Below, piece by piece: positions 46,241 to 58,200 of a DNA stretch of 64,000 bases. The notes beneath the pieces are model-generated. The model saw only the letters and a list, made by a program, of their open reading frames with translations. It made no database searches and was not told where the DNA came from. Location of the stretch: NCBI RefSeq assembly GCF_000224145.3, contig NC_020168.2, positions 5,319,294 to 5,383,293 of the forward strand, in the 5' to 3' direction. The translations under genes and the position numbers were made by a program. The DNA comes from Ciona intestinalis. Its lineage: Eukaryota; Chordata; Ascidiacea; Phlebobranchia; Cionidae. Numbering within the stretch: the stretch's first letter is position 1; the number at the start of each line of letters is the position of its first letter.

Positions 46241-48247
46241 GGTCGCTTAGAGTTACTATACTTTGTAACTTTGTTTAGTAACGAAAAAAATAGCTCTGTT
46301 CATAAAAGAGCTCTAAAAGAGAAACTCGTGTAGCTGTTACTATCTCAATCACTTCAATATTGCCTAATTAACTATTGTGGATAAGACCTAGTGTCCATAA
46401 AGTCTAAGCACGTCATCAGCAAAATTGTTATATGAACTATTAACTGTAAAACAGTATTGCCAAACAGCGTAGTGCATCCGTTTATTTAAACGAAAAACAT
46501 GGCCTTATTTTCCTATGGTTTTCTGAGGCGCATAATTAAGTATACCTTGGAGCATATGTATTTTCTAAACCGTAATACAGCATAATACCTTTAAACTGAG
46601 GCTAAAGATTGCCGGTATTTCCCAGGAAGCATTGTGTATACGCTTTTATAAATATAGAGGCTATATAGGTGTATCGTGTTACTCACCTATAGTCATCTAT
46701 AATCTAGCGCCCACTGGTTATTCCAAATCGTTACCTAATATATTTTCATTCTATACTATAAGGTGTAGCGTAGCGCCGTAGCACACTAACCTCTGGCGTG
46801 GTTTTAATAACCGGTGGGTTTCTAATGCTTCGGCGCATGGGGTGTTGTGTACATTATATGATAGAAAACTTTGGTGAAAATTGTCGGGGAAATTATATAC
46901 ACTTTGTTGACGTACTTCTACAAATCTTGGCCACAAGAATATAGCATTGAAATATTCTTTGAGAAATTGTGCGTGACAATTTTTGTCAGGGAAAATAATA
47001 GAAAACAGAAATGTTTTAAAACGTATAAAAACTATAGATTGGTGATATACAGTATTTTTTACAAGGAGGTGCATAAGTAAGATGATGAACAATTAATAGC
47101 GGTCGTTGATGTTATCGCAGAGCGACAACAGGCAGGAATCTAGTTAGTGGGATCGCTTCGAATTTGATACATTTCCGCCGTCCTACCAGGGAGCCGGGCG
47201 AGATTTTGAAGAAGACAAGAGTGCGTACACACACGCGTTTCAGTTTCCTATTGACAGGCGCGTAAGCCCACGCCGCAGAATCACGCTCTGCGTTTCAATC
47301 AAATCTTCCGACTGACAGGAGCTCAGATTCTGCAAAGTCGCGCGGCACGGCGGTTGGACATAACTAATTAGAAGTCCAGGCTTAGTAGTACTGCAGGTCG
47401 CACCGGTAGTTTTGGTTCTTGGTGCAAAGTTTTGGGATGAGAAAAATAAGTTTTTAAAACAACAGTTATATGCTGAAGTGAAACTGAGATTTAAAGATCC
47501 TAATTCAGTTTCGTTTTTTTTTACAATAAAAAGTGCCCTTAAAATAAAAATTAGTAGTTTACCAGACCAGGTGGAAAGAATTATGCATATGTAAAAGAAA
47601 TTTAGCTTTAACCTAAACGGATAAGTTAAAAAATCTAATACAACGTTTTAGAAGTGTATACTATACGGACTAACTCCTCTGGCATATAGTGTCGCTATGG
47701 TTCAAGCAAAAACCAAAACTTTCTCGCTATATTTTTAACATTCGTCTAAAAGCTGTGAAACCAGCACGGAGTAGAAGAAGGAAGTCCGAATACCTTCAGC
47801 AGAAACTATAGAGTTAGACACTTCGGTATTACGCGTTGGTTTCGTATTAGCATATAAATCAAAATAATCGTTGGAAATTAGCAGCTACTTATTTGAGACA
47901 CTCTTTTTCTTTGCGTTGTGAAACAGTAACAGTGTCGTCTTTTTGTTTGTTGATTGCATAGTGTACGCACACATAAGTCAGCGCAGACCGGATGCTATCA
48001 GTAGCTAAGTTTTAAGGTATAATGTTTCCAACACGCATCTACGTTTACGCTTTGCTTTGTTTTGTGTATCATGTATGGGTAACTATAGATGCTGAATAAA
48101 AATACAGCATAAGCGGGACAAAAAATGTTGGAGTAACAGTTTAAGAATGACTGGATGTAATTTTAAAAGTAGCAACAATAATTACTAAGATTTGTTATCA
48201 CGCAGAAGAATCACAGTTCTACATTGGTAATTATAAGATAATATACG

Positions 48248-50277
48248 ATGTATGGTGTTCACCGCCATTCTGCTACTACGTCCAATAGAGGAGCGATGTA
48301 TCGCGACGACGTAATTGAGCTGCAACATATACCCCCACCGCTGCTGATGGCTGGCGGTGATGCCACTATGCACAGTGAGAAGGAGCTTTCGCCCGACAGC
48401 CGTTATGCACTGCGATCAAGATACATGCGTTTATGCAAAGACTTCAATAAGTACCAGCAGCATTGCCAAGGATCATCAGACCAAGACATCGGCGACTTCC
48501 ACGAGATAGACGGAGAACAATACCAGTCTAGTTACTTGGGAAGCGAGGGTTCTCTGTACGCGGACGGTTTTGATGAACAGGCGGGGACAACGGTCACTTT
48601 TCCTGGCGAAGGGCAAGCAGACATTGATTTGCTCGACGCCATTTTGCAAGAAAATGAAAGAGCGAATGGTTCTTATCACGAAAACTGTACAACGTACCCA
48701 CATAGCCCGCCGATGCTCACCCAACCTAGGTGCCAGGTTGCCCATCATAACGACAGTATGGCAGGCGCTTACGTGATGCGTCAAGGTCTAAACCCAAGCA
48801 GCAACAACAACAACAATAGCATGTTTAACACAATAAACAAACAGGGATACAGCACAACGCGTAACAGTGAATCCCAAAGCGTCGTGCTAAGCTACAAAGG
48901 TTCTATTGGCGTTCGTTCATTATCTTATGATAACAATCATAGGACAGAATGCGAAAGTAGCGTTTCGCCCGGGCCTAATACAATTAAGACGGAGAAACCA
49001 ACATCTATTCCGAGCTTCCAAGCTTGTGAAAACGATGAAAAAGTGACAAGTACCCTTCTACCTCCTATTTCAATGCTCTCGGGAAAATCCGGGGCTGGTT
49101 CAGTTCATGATACTGACGGTTTTTCGGAGCCCACAGTTACCACAATGGCAAGAGACTCAACATGTAACACAGAACAGGAAGACGGCATCTTCAAAGCTGC
49201 ATCCACCGACGAATATTTCACACAGAGCGAAACCAGCAATGTAAAAATGATCCACACCAAACGCGAATCCGAAAAATCGGAAGCAAGCACCTCGTCTTGT
49301 ATGTTCGGGCAGCGTGCGCGAGTCCAACTAAGTCGCTCCCACAGCATGTCTGAGGCAGGGTCCAATAATGGAACGAACGGATTTTTAAGAAGGTAATACA
49401 CACATACATACGTAACCCCGCTTTACATATGGTATAGAATGGAAGGAGAGGGGAGCTTATTTTTATTCTATTTTCTCGACTCATTTGGTAGTAAACAAAA
49501 GAACATTCAAAGAATTATGAAACCGTATTCTCACGACTCTTATAGATCGCTGGTAATTGTTTAAAACACGATCAGGATATTTGAATATTATGTGCTAAAG
49601 GTGTTCCGTTTTCCCCCACCCTACTATATATAAGAAATATATGTTAAAATTTGCAACTAAAAATATAGCCCAAGCACACTGTGAGACACATATTTTTCGG
49701 CGTCGTGCATTATTTGACCATTTATATAGAAAATTATGATCGAAACGTAACTTGATGCTTCATTTACAGTGGTGCGGCGTCCAGCGTTGGCTTGAAAACG
49801 TCCCTTATATCAGCAGCAATGAAATCCGCGCACACAAACACGCGGAAACGCCGTGCCAACAGCAGCAGTCACTCTACTTCCACGTCAAAAAGCTCCACCG
49901 ATAGAGGAAGTGTCCAGCAAGAGCCTAAGAATGCAAAACGCTTACAGAGCAATGAACGTGAAAGGCTACGGATGCACCAACTAAACGACGCCTTTCAAGC
50001 CCTACGTGATATCTGCCCACACGTGAAAAGCGAACGCAAGCTCTCCAAAATGGAAACATTGACGCTAGCACACAACTACATTGCCTCGCTAAGTAATATG
50101 ATCCTCACGCTTGAGAAGTCGATTCAACCTGAGAACAGGCTACACAGCAACGGTCAACCTGGTAAAATAGCGATCATAAAATCCGAAGCGAACTTAATGG
50201 CTCCGATTAACGTAAACTGCATGCCGCCGTTAACTGTACCAAACCAGACGAATGGCAATCAGCCGCATGCTATGTAG
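48248..50277 (+). CDS. Mist/BHLHA15-type bHLH transcription factor
   Basis: Nuclear DNA-binding regulator; Mist1/BHLHA15 controls secretory-cell maturation in vertebrates. Two exons, 48248-49392 and 49770-50277, give 550 residues. The bHLH (residues about 438-492) reads [40 protein letters not shown] and [15 protein letters not shown]. The NERER basic region and the AFQALR...PHV...KLSK.ETLTLA pattern are those of Mist1. Upstream of it lies a basic, Ser-rich tract ([20 protein letters not shown]). The protein is nearly three times the length of human MIST1 (189 residues), because exon 1 encodes about 380 Ser/Asn/Gly-rich, probably disordered residues. The intron carries a complete MITE. Ciona has a gene called Mist; identity with it is likely but not checked. 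Confidence 0.9.
49431..49628 (+). repeat. TIR-MITE copy M in the bHLH intron (best body copy)
   Basis: Body is intact: 'ttggtagtaaacaaaagaac', 'attcaaagaatta', 'accgtattctcacgactctt', 'aaaacacgatcaggatattt' and 'tatgtgctaaaggtgttcc', ending 'tttcccccaccctacta' and tatata. Confidence 0.85.
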
Positions 50278-52269
50278 CAGTCGCTGCCAATACAAACTTG
50301 CTAGGCTATACTGTTTTGCCCTTCAAATCCCCAACTTGACGGCCTGTAGTAGATATATCTGTGTAAATACACACGCATATATATGTTAATCTACTGTATA
50401 GCTATAGGTATATGATGTAAATGTGTATAGACTTACACTGTACTATTGTGAGCGCAAGACTTATTCAGACTTTCATATTGTACAATGTTTATTGTTGTTA
50501 AAGTTGCAATAATAGGTTCCTTATTCGTCCCTATATGATCTTATTTTATACTACTCTCGTTGCGGACATCATTTGCATATTTTTTTACTAATCTTCTACC
50601 CAGTAGTAGATTAAGTTACATTTAATCGAAAAATGATACTTTTAATTCATACCAAACAAAGCCAAACACTGCCGGTTTGGACTGTGCGCACCACACGATA
50701 AATTCGCCAATTTTTAGAGTTTTTTTTTATGACCGTGCTTGTATTTCATTTTGTACAGTACATATTTTGCTGTGTGCTCGCCTGTGAGTGCATAATTATT
50801 TATTGTTTCTGTCTTACCTTTCCACAAATTGTCGCTCAGTAACCCTGTAACACAAGGTGCTGATCGTTTTCATTGGCTCACTATATTTAAACCAAATTAT
50901 TCTATTTTTGCGTCATTCATACATTGCCTGCTCTGTTGTTCTCTTTCCCCGTGATCGCAGTTACGAAGGAATTTTGAGATAGCAAGTCAACGCGCTGCGT
51001 CATTTCCAGGGTGCCCGGCGTTTGGTTACAGTGAAATAACCTAAGCTAGTTATACCCAGAAGTGAACCGCAAGTTGTTAAACGTTTTAACGTCGTAGATA
51101 TATAATACACTACAAGTCACAAATAAATGATAATAACTGTCAAAAGTTATACAATACTTTTCTTTAAATCCATTTTATGCCCTTTACTTTCGTTGCAATT
51201 TTTTTCTGCATATTTAATACGCCCTGCCGATGGTTCCTACATTCGTACTGCTGCTTACATTGTCGCATACGATTTTTATACTTTTTTTGAAATTGTTTGT
51301 GTGACGATTTGATTTTATCCGGACATTTTAGAGAAAGTCGGAATACATTTATAGATGAATTGTACATTTCTTTGTTCATACACTTTATAGACAGAAATAC
51401 AACTTAAGCTCTGAATTTAATCCAAATTTACAACAGTAAATTTGGGCTCAGGAGTAAAACTGTGGCCACCAACGCTATAGTTTGTTTACTAGGAAATTTT
51501 AAGAGTTTAGGCAGGAACCTATAGTAGAGATCGTTCTAACGAGGTTCGCTGAACTTAAGCACGATTCGGTAGCCCTTTAATTACTATACAGACGTAAATA
51601 AAAATGATACTTGCTTGTAAATTAAAACCAAACAGTTCCCAAGCCGCTGGTAACTTTGGTTTTCTTTAAGTTTATAACGCTTAAATTAGAATATAATGCA
51701 TTTCATTTTTCAATCAGCAGTCTATTGTAGCAGGCAATTCGAGATTTTGATACAACGTCATTTGTGACGAAACAAAAGGCCATTCATGTGCCAGTGGGCC
51801 TCCAATTAGGATATTGTCACGCGCAATACAAAAAGGAAACACAGAGGTGTCTAAAACTGTGCAGCGAATTGGCACAATGCACAAAGCGGGAAGACTCAGG
51901 TTGCCGTAAGCGTAATTTACAATAAGATAACTGACGTTTTCCGCTTCAATTGTGTAAGGTACAATTGTACCTTTGCTTTGTTTTGCCCAATTTGGAAAAT
52001 AACACCGAAGGCTCGTTGATATCACATCAGTAAATTCTACCTTCCAAGAATATCAATAACTTGACAATATGTGTATCACTATCTATGCACAAATTTATCT
52101 TGTATGTATATTGTAGAGTGTAAACTGCTGTAGAACAAACAAAATCAGAACATTGATAACTCTCCTATAAAAAAACTAATCAAATGACTCCTTCACTTAT
52201 GACGTTTCTAATCGCCACTATGACGTCACACTTAAATATTCAAATTGCAAAAAATAGTACCACAAGGGA
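50278..52269. other. Intergenic region bHLH / polycystin-like gene
   Basis: 3' flank of the bHLH gene followed by A+T-rich DNA. A minus-strand open stretch at 51714-52025 codes about 103 residues with ordinary composition but no recognised family. No exon of a polycystin ectodomain was seen on the plus strand. Confidence 0.45.
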
Positions 52270-55200
52270 ATGTTGTCAAAACATAAGCAAGTATATAACA
52301 AGTTTAAAACTGTTAACAGCAAAATGCTTGATGCCGGCGCCAGTGAACACCAAGTACAGTGGTTTATCAGCATTGTTTCTGTTTTGAGCCTCGTGATTTG
52401 CTCGGTCGCTTACGTATGGTTCAAGATAAAGGAAAAAGGGGAATTTTGGGTGAGTCGTAACTGAAAAGATGATATGATAACTGCACAGTATTTTAATGTT
52501 TCTGCTTCACAGCATCATGGCATACGACTTCCATCCAGACCTGAACGAACCCACTGGTATCTCGTTTCTATATCCATAGCCTGTAAGCCGTGGGCCGGAC
52601 ACGAGGGCGACGTGTACCTCAAACTAATTGGTAAACCGAGTAATTTTTTTTATTTCAACCATGGCCTACTAAAGATATCTTTAGTAGGCCATGTTTCAAC
52701 TTGTTTAGTAACCCACAAGCTGTGGAATAGTTGAAATATTTAGTATAGCATTTGCAATGCCTGGCGGAAGGCTATAGCATAAGCCTACCCGTTACACTGA
52801 TATTCCTTGGTAATTATACGAAGATATATTTCTGCTAAATTAAGCACCGTCGGTATCTAATTTGCTTACAGGGAGCAGAGGCTCGAGCCCAACATTTCTC
52901 GCCAACGCTGAGGTACACTCCCGGATGTATGAAGCGGATGCCCTGTTGTGTTTGTACGCCTCGTCTTGGCCACTCGGACAAATAGATTACGTAATCGTGG
53001 TCTGTGCCCCCTCCAGAAGAAAGAAACGATGGTATTTGAGTAGTGTTCATGTAAAGTACTTGCATTCGGACCCAGAATTGGAGCGGGTATATTATAGTTT
53101 CATGTGCATTTTCCTGGGTGTCATTGCTTTGCTGTAGCCTAACGACTTCCCATATATAGATCTGGTATTTTCCATACCACGAATGGATCGAAGTGTTTCT
53201 CGAGTCTACCAAAGTTACATTGTGCGGAGTCGACCCTGAGCATGATATTAACAGAAGACTTTTGCTTGGCTGGCTTTCACGCGGAGTTACAGGTGACTGT
53301 TTTAACTGAACACCCCAAATGTTTTCATTTTACTCGAAAAATAAACTAAATTCTATTAAACTGGGTATTCCCCACAAACGAAGGTAGGAAATTCAAAAAA
53401 ACCTATTCCGTTCCGTTTTTTTGTCGAAAAGAAAACATCGTTTAATTTGCATTTTTTGCTCAGACCACCATTTATGGACGTCGTCGGTCGGTCCGCTCAA
53501 ATACACTCCTTTCTGTCGCTCGCAACGAGTTGCTTGCATCGGGTGCCACTGTGTGTCTTCTGTTGTCTGTAGTATTTTCCTGAATGGATTCATACCCGGT
53601 CTTGGACCTTTGGTATTGGGCGTATACGCTTCAGCCGGTGCTGCTGTCCCTGTATACCTTGCGGAGTGGTGCCTTAGACAGGCTGAACGACAACCAAAAG
53701 TGGTGGTGGAGGAACTGGAATGGTATAAAAGTATGTATATACATTTTATTTTTTACACTTCTGAATTTTGGCATAAGTATGTGTAAAAGCCACTTTTTAA
53801 ACTGTTTTACATACTGATTTTTTATATTTTTCACTTCTTGTATCAGACACATTTTAAGATGTTTTTCATATATATTCAAATAAAACAGGTGACAGCGGTG
53901 TATCACATGCTCCGGTTGATGGAGATTTTCTGCTGCAAGAACCTGGGATGCTGAGTGCGCTCACATGCAAACGTTCCGACATGGGTTTGTGATGTTTTAT
54001 AAAAGACACGCGTTAATCTTGTAATACTAATGTATGAATGAATGTTACTTGTAAGGTTGTAACATGTTTGTTCTGATACATACATCTCGTGCCTGCTTAG
54101 ATGTTACTATGTGTATAACTCAGTCTGTGTTTTTTGTTTTGATTTTCTGTATGGCTGAAAATTTAGAGGTGACAAATGAGTTGGTGCTTTAGTATTGTGT
54201 TTTGCTCAATGCTCAATGATACATTTACACAAAATGGTGGAAAATCAAACTTTGGCTAATGTTTTTTTTACTTAGAGGCAGGTACTAGCCTTAGTGGCAC
54301 AGGGTTAAACGCCATGAATTAATTTGTGATCATTTTATATTTAATTCCATCTTTAGATGAAATACAAAGACTTGATGACTTTGAAAACCATCCGAATATT
54401 GTGTACGATGATGAAATGTTTTGGAAATGGTTAACTAAAGGTAAAGTTCTTAATTTAAAACTAATAAAGCCGTTTATTTGATTAACAGTATAGGAAAGAG
54501 CCTGTTTACTAAGGTTAATTAGTTTTAATTAAAAAAATTTTTTTATGCATGTTTAACATTTTTGGAGTGCAAAAGTGAAATCTTGTTTTTTGTTCAGGAG
54601 GAAAAGAAGTTAAAAGTGGAGCGGAGTCTAATGAGTCTTCAAATACCAACATTTCAAATCAGGAAATGAATAAAGATGACGTAATAAATGCAATGGAGGA
54701 GTTATTAAGTGACCAAGATGTAAGGTTTCATTTGGTTTACATTTATTTCGAAATATTTATTATTCCACTTTTTTGTGTTCACAGTCGGAGAAAAGTCAAA
54801 CAAAGAAATCTTTTTTTGGGAAATTTAAAAATAAATTCGCAGTGGTGAAAAAGCTTCTAAGAAAAAAAGGTTAGTTTTTAACACTTTTTTTGATTTTCTA
54901 TAGAAAAAGGTTTCTGTTCGAAAAATTGAGAATCCAAAAAATAATTACATGCAAAGTTTAAACATGATAATTTGTAAGCAAGCGTGAGGTGTGTAAAACA
55001 GAACACTGTGTTATGACGACTGTCGTTGCACCCTCCGAGGATGCACAAGTTACATTCATTCATTCATTTAGGTTCAATGTTAGGGAGTGAAGTCAGTGAG
55101 AAAGATGGGCAATCATTGATTGAAGAAATGAAGATTACTGGAGTTCAAGCACAAGCAGATGGTGGAAATGACTTGCAACAAATATCGGAGGAAATTAAAC

Positions 55201-58200
55201 CCATATATGTTGGCAAAGGAAGATATGTGGTTGAACCTGTATCAGTTTGGAGGGTGAGATTTTTATTTTATGTTTTCTTTTGAGTTTATATTTAATACAG
55301 AAAGTTGTAAAATAAATCTGACAGAGAGATTACTCCTATGGAATAGTAGAATGTGCATTACTAATTTTAGTTTTACATATGTATATGTATNNNNNNNNNN
55401 NNNNNNNNNNNNNNNNNNNNNNNNNNNNNNNNNNNNNNNNAAAAAAGGTTAGTTTTGAACGTTTTCTATAGCAAAAGGTTTCTGTTCGAAAAAAAAGAGG
55501 ATTCAAAAAATAATAACATGCAAAGTTTAAACATGAGATACACAAGTTACATTCATTTATTCTCTAGGTTCAATGTTAGGGAGTGAAGTCAGTGAGAAAG
55601 ATGGGCAATCATTGATTGAAGAAATGAAGATTACTGGAGTCCAAGCACAAGCAGATGGTGGAAATGACTTGCAACAAATATCGGAGGAAATTAAACCCAT
55701 ATATGTTGGCAAAGGAAGATATGTGGTTGAACCTGTATCAGTTTGGAGGGTGAGATTTTTATTTTATGTTTTCTTTTGAGTTTATATTTAATACAGAAAG
55801 TTGTAAAATAAAACTGACAGAGAGATTACTCCTATAGAATAGAGAATGTGCATTACAAATTTTAGTTTTACATATGTATATGTATATATATATATATATA
55901 TGTACATAAATTCAAAGAAGAAACTATATATATACACTATATAGTTTCTTCTTTGAATTTAGTTTATTTTGTACCGTTCTTTTTACAGCAAGCATGCTTT
56001 TTTTATGAATCAATGCCACAAGTAACATCAGGCTAAATACCTTAATAAATTTGATATTTATATATATATTATTTTACAATAACATTTCAATATTACATTT
56101 TAATTTTACGTATATACTAGGTTGACAGTCAGTTCTCCATAAACAGTCTTGACCTAAAAGATACAACTGACAACCCATTCATGCTCCTTGAATCAATGCC
56201 AGTTGCTGATTTTGATTTGTTAAGGTGATCATTTATCTCCATTAAACAATTATTGCTACAATGTATATTGTTTTTCAACCTAGCTTTTTATTACATTTTT
56301 TGCAAATAATGTAGTATATCACTAAATATCAAATTGCCAAATTAATTTTCACATACTTTTGCAATTTTGTAGTATAACATTGAATGTAAAATTTTGAAAT
56401 TTATCTTTTTTTGTTTTTTTTAGACAAGGCAGACGTTCACTTATGTCAACCTATGAAGGATTGCCTGGAGATGGTATGTGAATTTAGTTGTTTTTTCACG
56501 ATAACTTGTACCTAAAAATAGTTTAAAACTACAGAATGTTCCGGAAGTCACTGTGCACTGTCTAATAATTTTTTTTATATTTCTAGTTGAGTCATCTAGA
56601 AACAAAATAATAAGGAATTGATGCTAACAGGTGTAACTTTCAACATTATTTATATTTGTCATTCATATTTACCTTCTGGATTGTATACTGAAACATGTCT
56701 GTTAATAAGCATATAAGTGCACTGTGACTTTCTGAACAACGCTTATACAAAATATAATTTTCCAATCTTGCATTAAAAAACCTAATTTTTTAGTATTCGC
56801 ATACTATCTATTTAGGTGTTTTCTTACTTAACCTGCTTAATTAGACCTTGTCTGAACCAAGCCAAATTGGTCCGATTAAGCGGGCTGTGTGACAGATTGT
56901 AACTTACTTTATCACCGCATGACTGAAAAACGACAGTCGTTATAGCACGGGTGTTTAAAAACCTAGTGTCAGCTTACGAGTTACCTTGTTTGCTACTTTA
57001 TGGGTGATTATTTTTTTTACATTTTTTATTTTTTTTATGTATGGCTGATAATTTGGACAACCCATTGGTGACCACTGGGTTGGAGCAATTGCCGTTAAGT
57101 GTCTTGCCCAAGGACACATTCGCCCACAATGGTAGCAGCGACGAGGCTTGAACCCATTACCTCTGGGATGTGAATAAATGTGGGACAATTAACAATTAAG
57201 TAGCAATGCCATATTGTCAGGCGTTGGTGTTGACGGCTTAGGTGATAATGGACAAGGTTCTGGTGGTCAGTATGGCTCCCATGGTGGCACAGGTGATGCC
57301 TCATGGCCAGATGGCCATACTATCGAAAACTGGATCAACAAACATCTTATGAAAGAAGTTTCACCGATTCTGCTTCCACCATCTACAAAGAACATGACGT
57401 CAGAAGAAGGAGAATTGGTAATAATGTTTAACTTGTATAACATTATCCCATTTTAAATTAATTGGAAATATTATTTAATATTCAAATATTTAAAAAGTTA
57501 CAAGCTGTAATTTACTATAACCAGATATCTAGTTAAGGTGCTGTCTAACTGTGTCTTACAGCTCTCCTAGTTTTGTTCTTGAGCAAGACACTTAATGAGT
57601 TAAGTTTAAATTGTCTTCCAAACAGAAAAATACACATTACTTCTTTAATACTTCTTTGAATTGAATGTACGCCTTCATAAAAAGTGTTTATTGATTTATT
57701 ACCCAATCTAAAATCTTTAAAAATAAGTTTCCCTTAGATCAGTATGGTCTACTTTGATCTGAACACTCGGGGGCAGCAGTGGTACAAACCTGACATTCCT
57801 GAAGAGGTTTACCTTGTGGGCAAGGAAACTATCAAACCAGCCACTGATTGGTCAAGAATGGACCACACCCCCTTAGATAAAGAAGTGGAAAGTGACGAAA
57901 CAGAAGTTATGGATATGGATGGTGGGTTAATTTTTTGTGATTAGGTTATTCAATATTTAGTAGCTTAGTTGAAATGATTTTACATGGTCTATGTAAGCTA
58001 TGCAATCATTGTCTGTAAATTTTTCATGTTTATTATACTGCTGATAGAACCTAATGTGATAGTGTTTAAGTTTCTATTCCCCACCGCGTTAAACTAAATG
58101 TATGGCCCGTTTGGCAACACTATTAATTATTGTGCGACGCGGAAGCTTCAACGCGCGTAATCAACATTCCTGTGTTTCTTGCATAATCCTTCCGTACTCG

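Larger units (their letters stand above)
44847..48247. other. Intergenic region PDE9A / Mist-like bHLH
   Basis: About 3.4 kb. It contains a MITE (45231-45427), a CpG-richer stretch at about 45.8-46.1 kb in which two same-strand frames stay open, a SINE tail piece (46155-46240) and G+C-rich DNA at 47.15-47.4 kb that could be regulatory for the bHLH gene. No gene is supported. Confidence 0.45.

Noticed and set aside
47412-47594. 60-codon frame upstream of the bHLH gene
   Set aside because: Isolated, with no homology or splice context, in A+T-rich DNA.
53421-53786. Competing overlapping frame at 53584-53817 within polycystin exon 5
   Set aside because: Only the other frame carries the DHHLWTSSVG motif and joins both neighbouring exons in phase.
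55568-55749. Extra in-frame tandem exon of the polycystin-like gene
   Set aside because: It starts in a different phase from that in which its twin ends, and only one synonymous base differs. Haplotype duplication at the gap is simpler.
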